A stretch of 64,000 bases of DNA from Paracentrotus lividus (Eukaryota; Echinodermata; Echinoidea; Camarodonta; Echinidae). The DNA lies in contig CALNVZ010003435.1 in assembly GCA_940671915.1 (NCBI GenBank), positions 16,995,929 to 17,059,928 on the forward strand. The letters are read 5' to 3'. Position 1 is the first letter of the stretch; each line of letters starts with the position of its first letter. The notes under the pieces were generated by a model, which did no database searches, was not told the origin of the DNA, and worked only from the letters and a program-made list of their open reading frames with translations. Shown one piece after another: positions 24,017 through 36,131 of this stretch. The position numbers were made by a program, and so were the translations under genes.

Positions 24017-24575
24017 TTAAAGACCGTTGACGGAGTAAATACAACCTTACATCGAATGAAAGCTAAGTAGGCGTATAACATAAATACCCCCAAAATAATT
24101 GGAAGTTCATAACAGTATTCATAAAAAGATGATCGAACCTCAACCAGGCCATCCTCCAGATCATCGTCAAAGTACCCTATTATATAATGCGGCTGATGAC
24201 GTCAAAGAAGTTTAAGGGAATGCTATTGAGGCATGATTGGTTTGCCTTTAGAAAACACATTTGTATTGCTATGTCAGAACAATAGAATTCTAGCACACAT
24301 GGGTCTATTGTTGAATAGAAATCAAACGTGTTTCTAAAGCTGAAACCCTATCATGCCTGGCAGCAGCATCTTAAACTCTTTGACGTCATCAGCCGCATTA
24401 TATAATAGGGTATCTTACGAGTACTTGGAGGGATCGGCGTTGAGGTCACTTTTAATGAAATACTTTCTAAATGGAAGATAAAAATGCTTAAATTGGAATT
24501 GTTGTATTAGGAAGAAATATTATTTCGTTTTATATGTAATTTTGGTTTTCATTTCTCGGTCCGGTCTGGACTTAA
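24017..24575. mobile_element. Fold-back element copy 1 (TTAAAG...CTTTAA family)
   Basis: Starts TTAAAGACCGTTGACGGAGT and ends CTCGGTCCGGTCTGGACTTA plus A. The middle is a long imperfect palindrome: GATGACGTCAAAGAAGTTTA and AACACATTTGTATTGCTATG in the left arm reappear inverted in the right arm, with further inverted blocks outside them. Copies 2 and 3 lie at 25743-26312 and 45284-45879. No coding capacity. Confidence 0.85.
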
Positions 24576-25742
24576 AAGATTGCAAAAAAATAAAATCCAT
24601 GTATGGAAATCGTTTGCATGTTTTTAAATGTCATGTATACATAAAGTTTGAGGAAATTATTTTCTTTCAACGAATCGCCTTCAAATCCGGAATTGCGTCT
24701 GTCGCTTCGGCGCGTATTTTATATTTATACGTTTTCAGTTGAAAAATGAACTCTGTTTCAGGATGTGAGAAAGCTTATTGGGAACATACTGGGTGTTTGG
24801 AGTGGGGCGGTGGCGTTGGCGAGGGACACGTGAATGGCAGTTTTTATTGTGGTTCTCGGAAGTCTGCGTATGAGCTGGTGCGAGCGTTGGACGTCTCTGG
24901 GGAGTGGGGGTTTAGTGATCCGTCACTGGCCATTTGTACACAGTATGGGAGTGGAATCCTTCGGTGCATAGGACTGGTCATATAGAAAGCGGCGTACAGT
25001 CGAGCGAGAACTTTCCTCGCGTAGAATCATGTATTAAAGCCTTCAAGAGACATCGGATTTCCTCAGATGATCACGCGAGTGATTAACACTCCAATAGTAT
25101 CCAATGAGCATGGTCTGGTTCGACGTCGATCCTCTATGAGCGTGCAACACTCGGCGTTGTATAATTGCCTCGAAGGGTGACTGATTAGAGGAGCTGGCTA
25201 GATATTAATACCCATATATACACGTTCACGAAGACGCTGGGGGTGACATCCATCTGTTGGATACGATAAAGAGTTTAAAGGGCTGATATATATATCACGC
25301 GGCTAAAGCCGCGAGTCCAGGTGCGTCGCGGGCCCTAGATTGTGAGGGATTGAAACTAATGGGAAAAGAAGTCAAAGTTGATATGGACACAATGTTATCC
25401 TCTTCGATAACTCCTGTAAGGCAAATAAACATCTTAAATGGGGATTGGTAGTTGGTATGAAGAGTGTCGAGTGGGTCTGACAGGCCCATGGGCCGGGGGA
25501 GGTGCATCGGATGGGGTCCGGGGAGATGTTTTCAGTGGACTGGGAACTCTGTCTATAACGTTCTTCGAGCAAAATCCAGCTCGTCGTGGACTGAAATTCT
25601 GTAGCTGGGATCTTCTTCTTTGACTCAATACAATAATGAGAAGGAGAGTGTTTAGAGGGATTATAAAACGAGGAGATCGAACGAAAGCACCTCAATAAAG
25701 AACTTGCAAAGAAAGATTTCAAGGAGGGGTTGAACCCTTACT

Positions 25743-26312
25743 TTAAAGACCGTGGACGGAGTAAATACAACCTTACATCGATTGAAAGCTAAGTAGGCGT
25801 ATAACATAAATACCCCAAAAATAAATTCAATTTTCATAACAGTATTCATAAAAAGGTGATCGAACCTCAACCAGGCCATCCCTCCCAAATACTCGAAACG
25901 TTACCCCTATTTTAATGGTGCGGTTGATGACGTCAAAGAATGTTAAGGGAATGCAACGGCCAGGCATGATTTGGTTTAGCCTTTAGAAAACACGTTTGTA
26001 TTGCTATGTCAGAACAACAATGTACTAGAATTCTATTGTTATGGAATGAAAGGGCAAATTCATTCAACATCTAGCATGTAGCATTCCGTTAACATTTTTT
26101 GACGTCATCAGCCGCGCCAATAAAATAGGGGTACTTTTTCGAGTATTTGGGAGGGATGGCCTGGTCGGGGTTCGATCACCTTTTTAATGAAATACTTTCT
26201 AGATGGACAATAAAAACGCTTAAATTGGGAATTGTTGTATTATGAAAAAGTATTAGCTTTCGTTTTATATGTAATTTGGGTTTTCATTTCTCGGTCCGGT
26301 CTGGGACTTTAA
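25743..26312. mobile_element. Fold-back element copy 2
   Basis: Same start (TTAAAGACCGTGGACGGAGT) and end (TCTCGGTCCGGTCTGGGACT plus TTAA) as copies 1 and 3. The palindromic centre is disrupted: the right arm lacks most of the AACACGTTTGTATTGCTATG block, so this copy can fold only in its outer arms. Confidence 0.85.
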
Positions 26313-26398
26313 GAAAAAAAAATCTTTTTAATAATACAGATAACAGCTAAATTGTGGCCTTGTTATGGACGAAAATAGATCTATCATCGACAATACGT

Positions 26399-26488
26399 CG
26401 GCCTCATGCCAGAAGGGCCTTAGCATTTTTAAAGGACATTCATAATGTACACATCTTAAAATGCTAAGGCTCTTTTGGCATGAGGCCG
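26399..26488. mobile_element. 90-bp MITE with ATACGT target duplication
   Basis: Inverted arms of about 30 bp, beginning CGGCCTCATGCCAGAAGGGC and mirrored by GCTCTTTTGGCATGAGGCCG. The element is flanked on both sides by ATACGT (26393-26398 and 26489-26494). It is small enough to fold into one hairpin with an approximately 25-nt loop. Confidence 0.85.
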
Positions 26489-26744
26489 ATACGTGTTGAT
26501 AAATAAAATATGGAATCGTTTCTGTTTGTGTGTGTGTGTGGGGGGGGGGTTCCTGAAATCAAATGGTATTTATCTAACAATCCAGAAGCTGTAAAAAAAT
26601 AATAATAATAATAAATCAATAAATTAAAAAATGGAAGGTTTGTATGTTGTTGAGCCCGACATGACAGGGGGTATTGGATATTGACAGAAGTGTATCAATC
26701 TGATATGATTATTTACGTCTGAGAACGACCTTAAACGTCACCAT

Positions 26745-26850
26745 ACGAGAGACATGTGGGTTTCGAACCTGGGTCCGCTCCATGTCAGTTTGTAGGCTGA
26801 TGCAGAGAGTTGCAAATGAGCGTTACCGCTCGACCAACTCCTGATCCAGA
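26745..26850 (-). repeat. Degenerate tRNA-derived SINE-like relic
   Basis: On the minus strand an A-box-like GTTGGTCGAGCGGTAACGCT is followed by a B-box-like GGTTCGAAACC. These are the two internal promoter blocks of a tRNA. The spacing between them is too long and the stems do not close, so it is a SINE-type relic rather than a functional tRNA gene. Confidence 0.5.
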
Positions 26851-29800
26851 GTTTCAGGACTCCTAGCTTCATACCATCCGAAGTGAGATGGCGCTATAAC
26901 CCATGGGGAGTTATCACATTTTGTCATAGGCAAACAGCTCCTTTATCCAATTGAGCATATAGCTGGTTGAGAAAGAGCTGTATAATTTACATTAAATATC
27001 TTGTACCTATTTGGAGGTTGACTGTTCAAACAACCATTCATTTATATATCCAATGCGGATTAAGAAATCTTTGATGGATTTCTAAAATTTCATAAAATCT
27101 TTATATGACTGCTGCAAGATTTCAGGAAGCCTTTTTCTAATCGTCAAAATCAGGGCTATAAAAATTATTGCCCAAGTTTTCTGATCGTCATTAATTTTTC
27201 TCTCAATATGACATTTATGCCATTCAAAATAAAGCTTACTATATCAATAAACTGAATTTGTTTAATGGTTTAGGAAAATTATTCCCCTGATTTTCCTTAT
27301 CTAATATACAAGAATAATTAAACTTTATAGGGGAAAAAACGTTTTCGATATGTTCGTATACCTTTTTAAAATTGTATTTCTTAATCTTTTCACCTTGTCG
27401 GTGAACTGGATTCAGGAGTGGCCTGGGGTTCTGTGAACTGCGTGTCAAATGTCATGTCGCCAGTGGTATTGTAATATTTCAAAAGGGAAAACAACAAGAC
27501 ATGTAGGCCTATATCTGGATGTCCTAATTCTCTTTAAAGGCGATGCGTCAATCTTTTCCTCGATTCCGCCTACGGTCACGGTGTCGATGTTGGTCAACTA
27601 TGGTTCGAGAAAAACGACCCCCGAAAAAAACCCACAACAACGTCATCAACAACAACTTACTGACGACGGAAGACTGTGGTACGCGCTCTTCCAAATACTA
27701 AGTACGTAAAAATAACGCGCCAAAAGAGACGTAATTTGAAACAATATCCTCATCACATCGATTAGCTAGTGGCACGGTTTATGATGCTCAAATACCCTTC
27801 TCATGAAAAGCAAAGTGGCTTTGTAATTGGGATATTTCGTCTTGTTTACGTTGGTAATCATCGCTCATGACTTTGACGTCGACAATGAGGACAAGGAATT
27901 CACAAAACGACCTCAGTGTATAATCATGACATAGTCTTCTAAAGCCATAACGCCATTAACCGTCTAAAGAAATACGCGATTGAACGACCTTCTTGCACTT
28001 AGCAGATGGCGTATCAAAGTTGAGTAAACACCTGTGGCGCCTCCACGAGTTGACCTTTATCATACTCCTGTATGTTCTCAGTGAGGGTTCCATTTCATAA
28101 TTTGACAACGAAGTGCTTCTGCTTCTGCCTCTTTTGGCAAACAAACAAATGGCGGCAATATCCTGGTGAATGTTTACGAAAATTATGACAGAATCTGTTA
28201 AGTCAACGAAAGACGAGACATCAAAATATGAGCTTCTGAGAGACAAGGGTGGTAACCCATATCTTTGGGGCACATCATTAACATTCTCCTGGCTCTAAGC
28301 AATCTTTCCATGTGATCCCTGCCTCCTACGACCTTACAGTGACATGGATGTGTTGTCTTTTACAGTATCGTCTGTACATTATAATATTTCTAAGGTATAG
28401 ATTACAACCAGTATATTTTAAATGAGCAGTTAACTAGAACTTATAATGTCGACGTTACGCTTGTACATCGTATAAAAGTAATGCAATACCAGCTATATGG
28501 CTTGCAAATTTGCAAGCGAAAGAAGCGAAGTAGTGCTTATAGGAAAATATTTGACATGCACCTTACTCTAATTTCAACCTAATTTCATCGAAAAATTATA
28601 ATGTAATCACGATTACCAGCCGTTCCAAAATTCAAGGCTGCTGTGTATCTTCAATTTATGATAATGAACTTCGTCCTTTTATAATTAGACCATTTTTATT
28701 TTCGTTTGTCCGCCCCCCCCCCCCCCCCCTGAAGCACATGAAGTAAAACTAGCAGTTTATCTCTCACTACTTACATGACAGTATTCCTAACCCCAAGAGA
28801 CTCCACCCATACCTATAACAAACTTATTATTTTAAACACCTGCTCCCCTCTGCCACAAAGTCAGTGAAAACAATCAACATAAGTTGAGGTGAGAAGAGGA
28901 GGGATAGATGCTGAAGATATCGGATTTTTGGTTGAAAATCAGACAAACACCACGCCTCAGTAGTAATCAAAATGCCATATACGGGGTCTTTCTTTCCCGC
29001 CTGGGGCTGGTTGATTTAAATTGTTCTAAGGTTGTCATGTAATGGTGACGAGGACTTTCTTCTTTGAATTGATCACATAAACTTGCTGTGGAATAAGCAA
29101 ATACAGAAGTAAATACAGACACCCTGAGGTTAAAAGCAACTCGGAGACAGAGACTTTGGATCTCAATGCGTTTCCTTGATTTCTCATGGGATGCAAGATT
29201 TAAACTATTTGGAGGTCTGCCTCTCAAATAATGTGGTAGCATGGGACCTGTATAAGAACGCTTGGTGGAAGAGGTTAAGAACACACTTGGAAAATGTGTT
29301 TACTTTGAGCGGGGATTGGACAGAAAGAGAAACGATGCGATTAGTTGCTTAGTCAGTTCAGATGGTAATGCCATTGAGAAACTCTGGAGAAATTGTATTT
29401 GGTTTCAAAAATAATATTTTGTTAAATCTAATAGGGTTCCGACTCAAACTGTTGATCGAATGCCTCTGTTGTTTTGTGGTAAATGTTTACACCACCATTT
29501 AACAACTTTTTTTAGCTGGTTCAACCACCGCAAGATAATATAGGACTAATCTGACATTGTAACTAATATATTCCCCGTCCATGCGATATAAGATATACAA
29601 TATATAATATTAAATTTGTAATTTAAGAATTATTAGTGAATAAATATAATCTGAAGATTGTAAGGTGATCAGAATCTGTTATAGTCATGCATGCTGGCGA
29701 TGTAACAATACAAGATAACTTCATATCTTACGTAGATTATCGTATTATAAACCGTTTTCGGTCCTTTTTGCACTGTCACTATGTAAACTATGAAACTCAC

Positions 29801-31864
29801 ATAATGGTCATCGATATATTGCACTCTTGGGAGTGGACAATACGCTATGATCTTGTCAATTTCATTATGGAAATATCTGTCCACGCTTCATCACTCAATA
29901 CATATGAGTTTCAACTGAAATATGTGTATGCACTGAGAGGCGAATTCGAAACTGCTCTAAGAAGTTTAAACGTATAATCGCCCTCGGGGCAGACAAGAAT
30001 CCTTGGCGGAAAACAAAACGGAACCAAGACGTAATGGCGGGAAAATCGACACCCTCTTAAGTGGTCAGACAAGATATTCGGAATTGTCAGGTGATCATTG
30101 GTGGTTGTCGTGTGAGAGAGGCCCTCCAGACTCGGGTTTTGAAATATTGCCCGGTGTCGGGTGTCCGAATGAGTCAATCCAATCCCGTTTCTCTATGCTT
30201 GACCCTTTTGATAATACCACTCATCATTCGACTCAATCATCATCTTGGTGATGGGTTAGAAGTACAGTATCCCCAGCGGGGGGTACTCTGGAGGTAAATA
30301 CCCGTATTCGGACAGTGCCCTTACAATACACAAAGCCATCACGGAGCGATTTAAAGATCCGTCAGGGAATACTGAATGGATGCTTTGGAGATTCTGCTGA
30401 GCCCTGAGGGGGATTTAATCGTGATGATAATGGATTGTGGATATTTTGTCGAAACTGCATGGAATTTGATAGCGAATGCTGTTGAAGATGAACAGGCTAA
30501 GCAAAGTACCCTTAAACTCGATCTGATTTACTAGTCAATGCGTGCACATCATTTCTAAAAACCAGTCCGGGTTTCGTGGAAATGCTTGAAGTGAGTTGAG
30601 TTTAGAGGGGTATATTGGGAATGTAAAATATTTAAGAGGATGCTTTCTGTTCGCTTTGAAAGTTATCTCATATCATATGATCTCATATCATATTAATTAC
30701 TATAAGAGAGAATTACAAGCTCCGCGTTCTATTTCAACAGTTGTGTGTCCTGAAGATCCTCGGCTCCGTAACACATAGGTTTGCAATCATTTGCAAAATG
30801 GCTATGGCAAATCAGGATCATCGTTGCATGCACGTTTTGTTCTGAAGACTGCCCTGCAACCAATGTGAATAGTTCTCTAAAATTTACAGTCGATTGCAAA
30901 CCTTTGCATTACAAATGCAGCAATGTTATGAGCCATAATATCATATTTTTGGGAAATCATATTAAAATAGTTTGAAAAGCAAAGAAACAAATAAATCTTA
31001 AGTGTCAATTTCCCATAAATTTCGGTCTATAATATCTCTCTAATTCCCTCTCTGTAATAGAAGAGCAAGTCATGTGTGCATGAGAAATGTGCCGTGGCTC
31101 TCCCTCCGGCACCGCCTCCAGGGAGACGTTCTGATCAGCAGCCTAAAGAAAATGATTCTCCTCGACCATACAACCTTTAAAGAAAGAATAATGTTTGGCG
31201 TCTATGTTGCCTATTCTTAAGGCATTGAAGTCAAGTGAATTAAAAGGATGTGAAAGTTGTAAGTTTTGGATTGCAGTTGTAGAAGAGCGAGAGAGGTACC
31301 TGATGTGATTATTCATTGCAATGATAAAGGTTTTCCTTGTCAATTTTAAACTTTTTGCAATCGACTTTGTTAATGTTCATTTAATTCAAACGATACCTGG
31401 CGGAGCGGAACTATCGGTCAATTAAATTAACGATTAGAGCAAGAGATTTCATTTTTGTTCTTTCATATTCGTTAATGAGCTCTCAATTTCGTTTCCGTGC
31501 GATCAAAACTGTTTCTATGCAATGATTTTCGTTAATGTGCACGAATGGACGAATTTGAGCGACCATTGAAGAATACGACTGCTCACAAAATCAAATTGAT
31601 CAACGCAATTTTCAAATGGATTGAACGGTTTTTTTTATTTTTTATTTTTTTTTTTTTTTTTTTCGTTCTTCATAAACGAATTTGATTGCAGATTTTTAAT
31701 CGTGATCACGTTCCGGACGAATAGATTGAAGGAAATTTCAAATTTAACGAAGACTGGGAAAACCTATACTTTCCAAAGCTCACTGAATGTGAAATTGTTT
31801 TATTACTTGTTAGTAATACTTGATAGTAGTCTTATATTATGGTTATTATTATTTCGTTATTCAG
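26851..31864 (+). other. Intron interior with no supported gene
   Basis: AT-rich sequence up to the third GPCR exon. It contains a C run at about 28712-28729, a small AATATACAATATATAATATT segment near 29590 and T-rich tracts just before 31665. Moderately long open frames on both strands overlap one another without domain or splice support. Confidence 0.45.
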
Positions 31865-32026
31865 GTCTACCTTGTATTACATGGTAAAGGAGACAAGACG
31901 GATAGCCGAATGAAAACTGGTACGACGGGTTTAAGACAGAGGACGTGGGATGCAACCAACTCACTCTCATCCCAGGGTCTCATGGTAAAACATGAAGAGA
32001 AGCCACTCAATCAAGTAGATATTCAA
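31865..32026 (+). CDS. GPR158-like: GPR158/GPR179-like class C GPCR, post-TM7 cytoplasmic exon
   Basis: A 162-nt, 54-codon exon in phase 0 at both ends. It begins VYLVLHGKGDKTDSR directly after the LLLFGSK end of TM7, then a Ser/Thr-rich linker (MKTGTTGLRQRTWDATNSLS) and finishes KPLNQVDIQ. The acceptor is TTCGTTATTCAG and the donor GTAAGT. Family members have a similarly hydrophilic link between TM7 and the conserved helix; the residues before the junction (VDIQ, then EEL) parallel DIRDEL in vertebrate GPR158 as I remember it. The exon could be extended only by reading through the donor for 15 codons to a stop at 32071, so an intron-retained isoform would be truncated. A GGTCTA-type repeat begins about 60 bases downstream of the donor. 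Confidence 0.88.
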
Positions 32027-32084
32027 GTAAGTATGGTACACAGTGTCTTTGCAACTGATGATGAAGTATAGCACTTCTCTCCGT

Positions 32085-32505
32085 GTTGGTAATGGCAATT
32101 TGATATCAAATGGTCTAATCCCATTTGGTCTACTAAGAATTTGGTCTAATTTCCCTTTGGCTTGATACATACTTGGTCTAATCCTCACTTGGTCAAATTG
32201 CCAATTCAGCTAATTACATTTTGGTCTAATTGCTTTTTATTGTCCAATTCCGTGAAATGAATGTTTGGTCTATTACCAGGTTGTTGCCGAAATCGACCAA
32301 TTGGTGTTAGACGAAATGGAAATTATAGATGAAATGGATATTAAACGCAAAGGAATTTATACAAAATGTTGAATAGGCGAAGTTGCAATAAGACCAAATG
32401 GCAATTAGACGAGCTAGTTGTAGACGAAATGAAATTGGACCATGTGGAATGAGACCAAATGGGCATTAGTCAAGGTGGGTTTAGACCAAATGGCAATTTC
32501 TATGG
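32085..32505. mobile_element. GGTCTA-repeat element with inverted ends
   Basis: The left end carries TGGTAATGGCAATTTGATAT then repeated CATTTGGTCTAAT units; the right end carries the inverse orientation, GAGACCAAATGGGCATTAGT and TTTAGACCAAATGGCAATTT. The array therefore switches orientation in the middle. Related pieces lie at 8795, 34215, 34845, 60090 and 63655. No coding capacity. Confidence 0.7.
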
Positions 32506-32639
32506 CACTTCTGCACCTCAAGCAAATATCTTCTAAAAGGGAAATCCCTTAAGTGGATATTAAAAAGAGTAAGGTGTCTTTCCAGCTGATGATGAAATAG
32601 CACTTCTCTGTGCTGAAAGTGTCCATTCTGAGCGTCGAG

Positions 32640-32790
32640 TATAATTTTAGTTATATCAAATAAAAGAAAGGAGTCAATCGTGCTGGGTACCCATTTACAC
32701 CTGGGTATGGAGAAGCATGCAGGTAAAATGCATTGCTCAAAACCACACGACCCTATCAGTCAAGTGATAGGGGGCCTACAACTTCTAGAC
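32640..32790 (-). repeat. Possible SINE body fragment
   Basis: The minus strand contains TAAATGGGTACCCAGCACG and TGCATGCTTCTCCATACCC. The 'AATGGTACC' wording resembles the body of the SINE at 51767-51990. No tRNA promoter boxes are attached. Confidence 0.3.
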
Positions 32791-33133
32791 TACGACAATT
32801 CGGATTATTGATTTAGTTCTCATAAGTCATTCATCCATATACATAAACGGAAAATCTACTTTTTTAAACTAAAACAAGGACAAAACCCGATATACATTAT
32901 AATGAAGTTCAAATTAATTGGCTTGAAATTTAATGATTGTGTTTTTATAAGACATTCATAAATTTATTGCAAAAACAAAAAAGCACCCAAAGTTCAATTC
33001 TCTCTTCTCGTAATTCTATTATACCGTAGTTATGAACCCGTCTTAGATATGATATGACAGGGACAGATCCGTGTAGGCCTATACGGACTGCTCCTAACAC
33101 CCGTTGCATCACTCGAGAGTGCTGCATCCATAC

Positions 33134-33394
33134 CAGTGCCCTGTAACACAAAGACTTACGATTGATAAAAAGTAACGATTGATTTCGTTCTCGGTAGCCC
33201 CATTTGGAAACCAGGTACAGTCGTGGATTAGGATTTGGATATGATTAAGATTAGAGATATGATTAGGGTTAAGGCTAGGGTTAGGATAAAGATCATCAAC
33301 TTTGGAGCATCCTGTCCATGATGAGGCTACCGAGAAAAAATAAATCGTAACTTTTTTGTAAATCGTAAGTCTTTGTGTTACAGGTAGGGCACTG
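33134..33394. mobile_element. MITE copy B, TAACACAAAGACTTACGATT family
   Basis: Ends CAGTGCCCTGTAACACAAAG and its inverse CTTTGTGTTACAGGTAGGGC plus ACTG; the right arm has a three-base GTA insertion. The CAGTG ends are hAT-like, though no 8-bp target duplication is visible. The interior carries GGTTAGG-type repeats shared with copy A at 14355-14569. Confidence 0.8.
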
Positions 33395-34214
33395 ATCGAG
33401 ATCAAATGACAATGTGTTCACAACCAGTTCACATCACGTCCTTTCTATTTCCTGTCTCCGTCGTCAATTTACTCTTTAATGGGGGCTGGTGATAAGGGCT
33501 TTGACATAGAAGGGGAAAGAAAACTCTTGTACTTTCCTTTGATTCGCTGGGGACGTTTGGCCCATTTTCCAGCGACTCTAGCAAACAGGAGTAATTCTAT
33601 CAGTCAGGTATCCGATACGTAAAAACTAGGGCAGCCATCTACAAAGATAACAAGTTATTCGCCATCGGTGGGATTTAAACTTATTCTAATCTTCTGCGCG
33701 AACGTTTGTATTTGAAGATTCCCTGTTTTGCTTTAGTATCCATTTATAACCGGGTCCATTTCCCTCATTTCTTCAAGAACACAGTCACCCGAGGAAAGGC
33801 GTATAAACATTTATTCGGATAGACGTTTTTCTAATGCAATCGAATCACTGACTCATTTACTGCTGTCTTAATCGAATTTATTGATATTTTCAGAGAGACT
33901 TAAAGTGCAATTTTGTATAGGTCAACTTTCGGTAAATTTGCATTGACTCAGCGCGAATAAAAATGATAAATGCAGTCGATTCTGACAGTCCAACGTTGAA
34001 AGACTGAAAAAAATCAAGAGTTCGTGATATAGGAAAGATGGGAAAGGGCAGGACTCCTCTCTGATGACGTCAGAGAAAGGAAGTTGCATAAGATTTTCGC
34101 ACGTATTGCAGATAGATTAACCTATATATCATATCAAATTATACGAGAAGTATAGGTCAAAGTGATTTTAAAGTCTAAAGGCGCTACCTTTTCTTGTAAC
34201 ATCACGTCGCGTGG

Positions 34215-34380
34215 GTGAATTACCGCTTGGTCTAAAACAAATTTTGTCTCATATCCGTCTTGTCCCATGGTTACTAACTATTTAATATAATTTCCATTCA
34301 ACCCATCTACCATTTTGTCTATATAATATCCAGTTGGACTATACCCATTTCGTTTGAATATCCATTTGGTCAATTAGTTA
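34215..34380 (+). repeat. Diverged GGTCTA-type repeat
   Basis: Successive CGCTTGGTCTAAA, TTTTGTCTCATATCC, CCATTTCGTTTGAA and CCATTTGGTCAATT units at about 20-30-base spacing. An inverted fragment follows at about 34845-34925. Confidence 0.55.
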
Positions 34381-34552
34381 GGCTGCATTATAAAATTGCT
34401 CTGTGATTTTACGCATCGTGGTTGGTCAAAACGCGTCACGTGTGATGCTGTATTTTCGATGCAAAGCACCAGCGTGCATTTTTCTGCACAAAAAAAGTGA
34501 CAACACACTCTCATCCGGGTCTTGTTTACTTTCTTGGATGACGATCGTGATG

Positions 34553-34627
34553 TAGATCTTGAGCTACTTACCAAAAATTCCAAGGGATAATCCCTTGGAA
34601 TTTTTTGGGTAAGTAACTCAAGATCTA
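34553..34627. repeat. 75-bp near-perfect hairpin
   Basis: Arms of about 36 bases, TAGATCTTGAG...CCAAGGGAT and the inverse ATCCCTTGG...CTCAAGATCTA. There is one mismatch, one or two single-base indels and almost no loop. Confidence 0.85.
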
Positions 34628-35425
34628 CTAGAGCTAGCAAAATGTCGCAATTTTATAATTTTATAATTTTATTAACACACTTCCCTGTATTATGCGATTA
34701 ACCGTAAATGCAGTGATCGCTCGATGCTTCAGACGGAGCACGCTGCACACTCCCCTGCGGCTCATTGCAGCGCGACCCCTAAAGCTATCTCCCGGTGCAC
34801 TGTATTCACCGCTAATGCACGCTCGGGAGTGTGTTAATGCTATATTGGTAATGGCCCAGAGTTTTCATTTGACGAAAATGTGAAAAAGTCAGTAGACGAT
34901 TTGATAGTAGACCATCAGATTCTAGACAAACACTAAAATGACGATTAACCCTACAAAATAAATGCAAATCATGACGATTAAAAATAAAAACAACAATAAG
35001 GCTAACCGGAAAAGTTTGACCATTTTTTTTTTCTTCTGCCACGAAAAGTCTTTCTTTTTTTCATCTAGCTCACATGTAGAACTTTGAGATTTTTAGATAG
35101 AGCTTTGTAAATATCAAGGAGCTTGTATTTCTGTTTATCTGTCCATAGTAATCTTATCTGACATATAAAGTAAATGGACAATTGCCCGAGTTTTTATTGT
35201 CAGGTTGACAAGTAAAAACCTCACGTATTCGTGTTTCAAACTAAGACTTTGTTGAAATTTTGATAACACTATTATGTGCTTGTGTCATATAATTTTAAAA
35301 ACAATTGCCACAAAAATTATCAGTTTGTAAAGTTGCATCTATACTAAATAAACAATGACATCTATTTTAATACCATACATTTTCTGGAGGATTTAAAGTA
35401 AAAGAAAGTTAAATGTGGACCATTA

Positions 35426-35440
35426 CCCCCCCCCCACACA

Positions 35441-35470
<30 letters not shown>
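35426..35470. repeat. C run followed by (CA)n microsatellite
   Basis: About ten C followed by around 20 CA units with a C interruption. Confidence 0.95.
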
Positions 35471-35472
<2 letters not shown>

Positions 35473-35829
35473 AAATGCATGTGCTCAGTATACTTGTTAA
35501 TGCTGAAGAGGAATGAATACATATAATCATGGATCTATGAAAGCAAATATCATGAGATATAATTATGTTCGCAAATTTTAACATCTGTTTGGACTTTTAA
35601 CTAAAAGCAAATGAAAAATTTAATATAACTATGGGGTTAAGGAAATTAAAACATTTGCTCTAATCTTTTTCTGTTTCTCATTTTTGTTTCTCTCTATCTT
35701 GATTCATTGTGATTTTCTTCTATATCATAATATCCTTCTGTCTATCTTCACCTGTCTCATCTATTTATGTTTTCTATTCTCCTATGTATGCTCTCTTTTT
35801 GTCATAATTATTCGACTTTCTCTGTATAT

Positions 35830-36115
35830 CTAAATATCAATCGCTCTATCTATATATCTATCTCTCTATCTATCGATCTATCTGTCTGTCTTCTTATCTA
35901 TTTATCAATCAATTTATATATGTATCTGTCTATATTTCTGTCTATATATTTATCAATCCATCAATCGACCAATCTATCTATCTTTCTATCTATCTATCAA
36001 TCAAACCACTATATCTATCTATTTATCTATCTATCTGCCAATCACTCTATCTATTTGCCTTTATATATGTCTACCAATCACTCTATCTAACTAACTATCT
36101 ATCTATCTTATTCTC
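35830..36115. repeat. (CTAT)n tetranucleotide array
   Basis: Imperfect CTAT/CTGT/CAAT units over nearly 290 bases. It ends 17 bases upstream of the last GPCR exon. The open frame 35767-36090, rich in Ile/Leu/Ser/Tyr, is simply its translation. Confidence 0.9.
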
Positions 36116-36131
36116 TACCCCACATTTTTAG

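Larger units (their letters stand above)
16048..31864 (+). other. Large GPCR intron (15.8 kb), phase 0
   Basis: Bounded by GTAAGT and TTCGTTATTCAG. No further coding exon of this gene is expected, because the flanking exons join in phase and give a continuous protein that follows the family order. The intron is crowded with repeats described separately: degraded transposons at 17757 and 19444, the 63-bp minisatellite at 20917, two fold-back elements, a 90-bp MITE and a tRNA-like relic. Frames at 20219-20542, 27956-28273 (minus), 28967-29284 (minus) and 29687-29977 are open for 96-107 codons but show no recognisable domain. Confidence 0.75.
32027..36131 (+). other. GPCR intron (4.1 kb), phase 0
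   Basis: Runs from GTAAGT to CACATTTTTAG. It holds a GGTCTA-type element, an inverted-repeat element (33134-33394), a 75-bp hairpin (34553-34627), an AC microsatellite and, just before the acceptor, a long CTAT-type tetranucleotide array that supplies the pyrimidine-rich tract. Confidence 0.85.

Noticed and set aside
24746..24985. GC-richer 79-codon frame after a TTTTCAG
   Set aside because: No recognisable domain, no donor in a useful frame, and lies in the GPCR intron next to a fold-back element.
27956..28273. 105-codon minus-strand frame with protein-like composition
   Set aside because: No match to any family I know and no splice or promoter context; kept only as intron sequence.
28967..29284. 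105-codon minus-strand frame, considered as a retrotransposon fragment
   Set aside because: No reverse transcriptase, nuclease or gag motif could be identified.
35767..36090. 107-codon frame of Ile/Ser/Leu/Tyr repeats
   Set aside because: Direct translation of the CTAT array.
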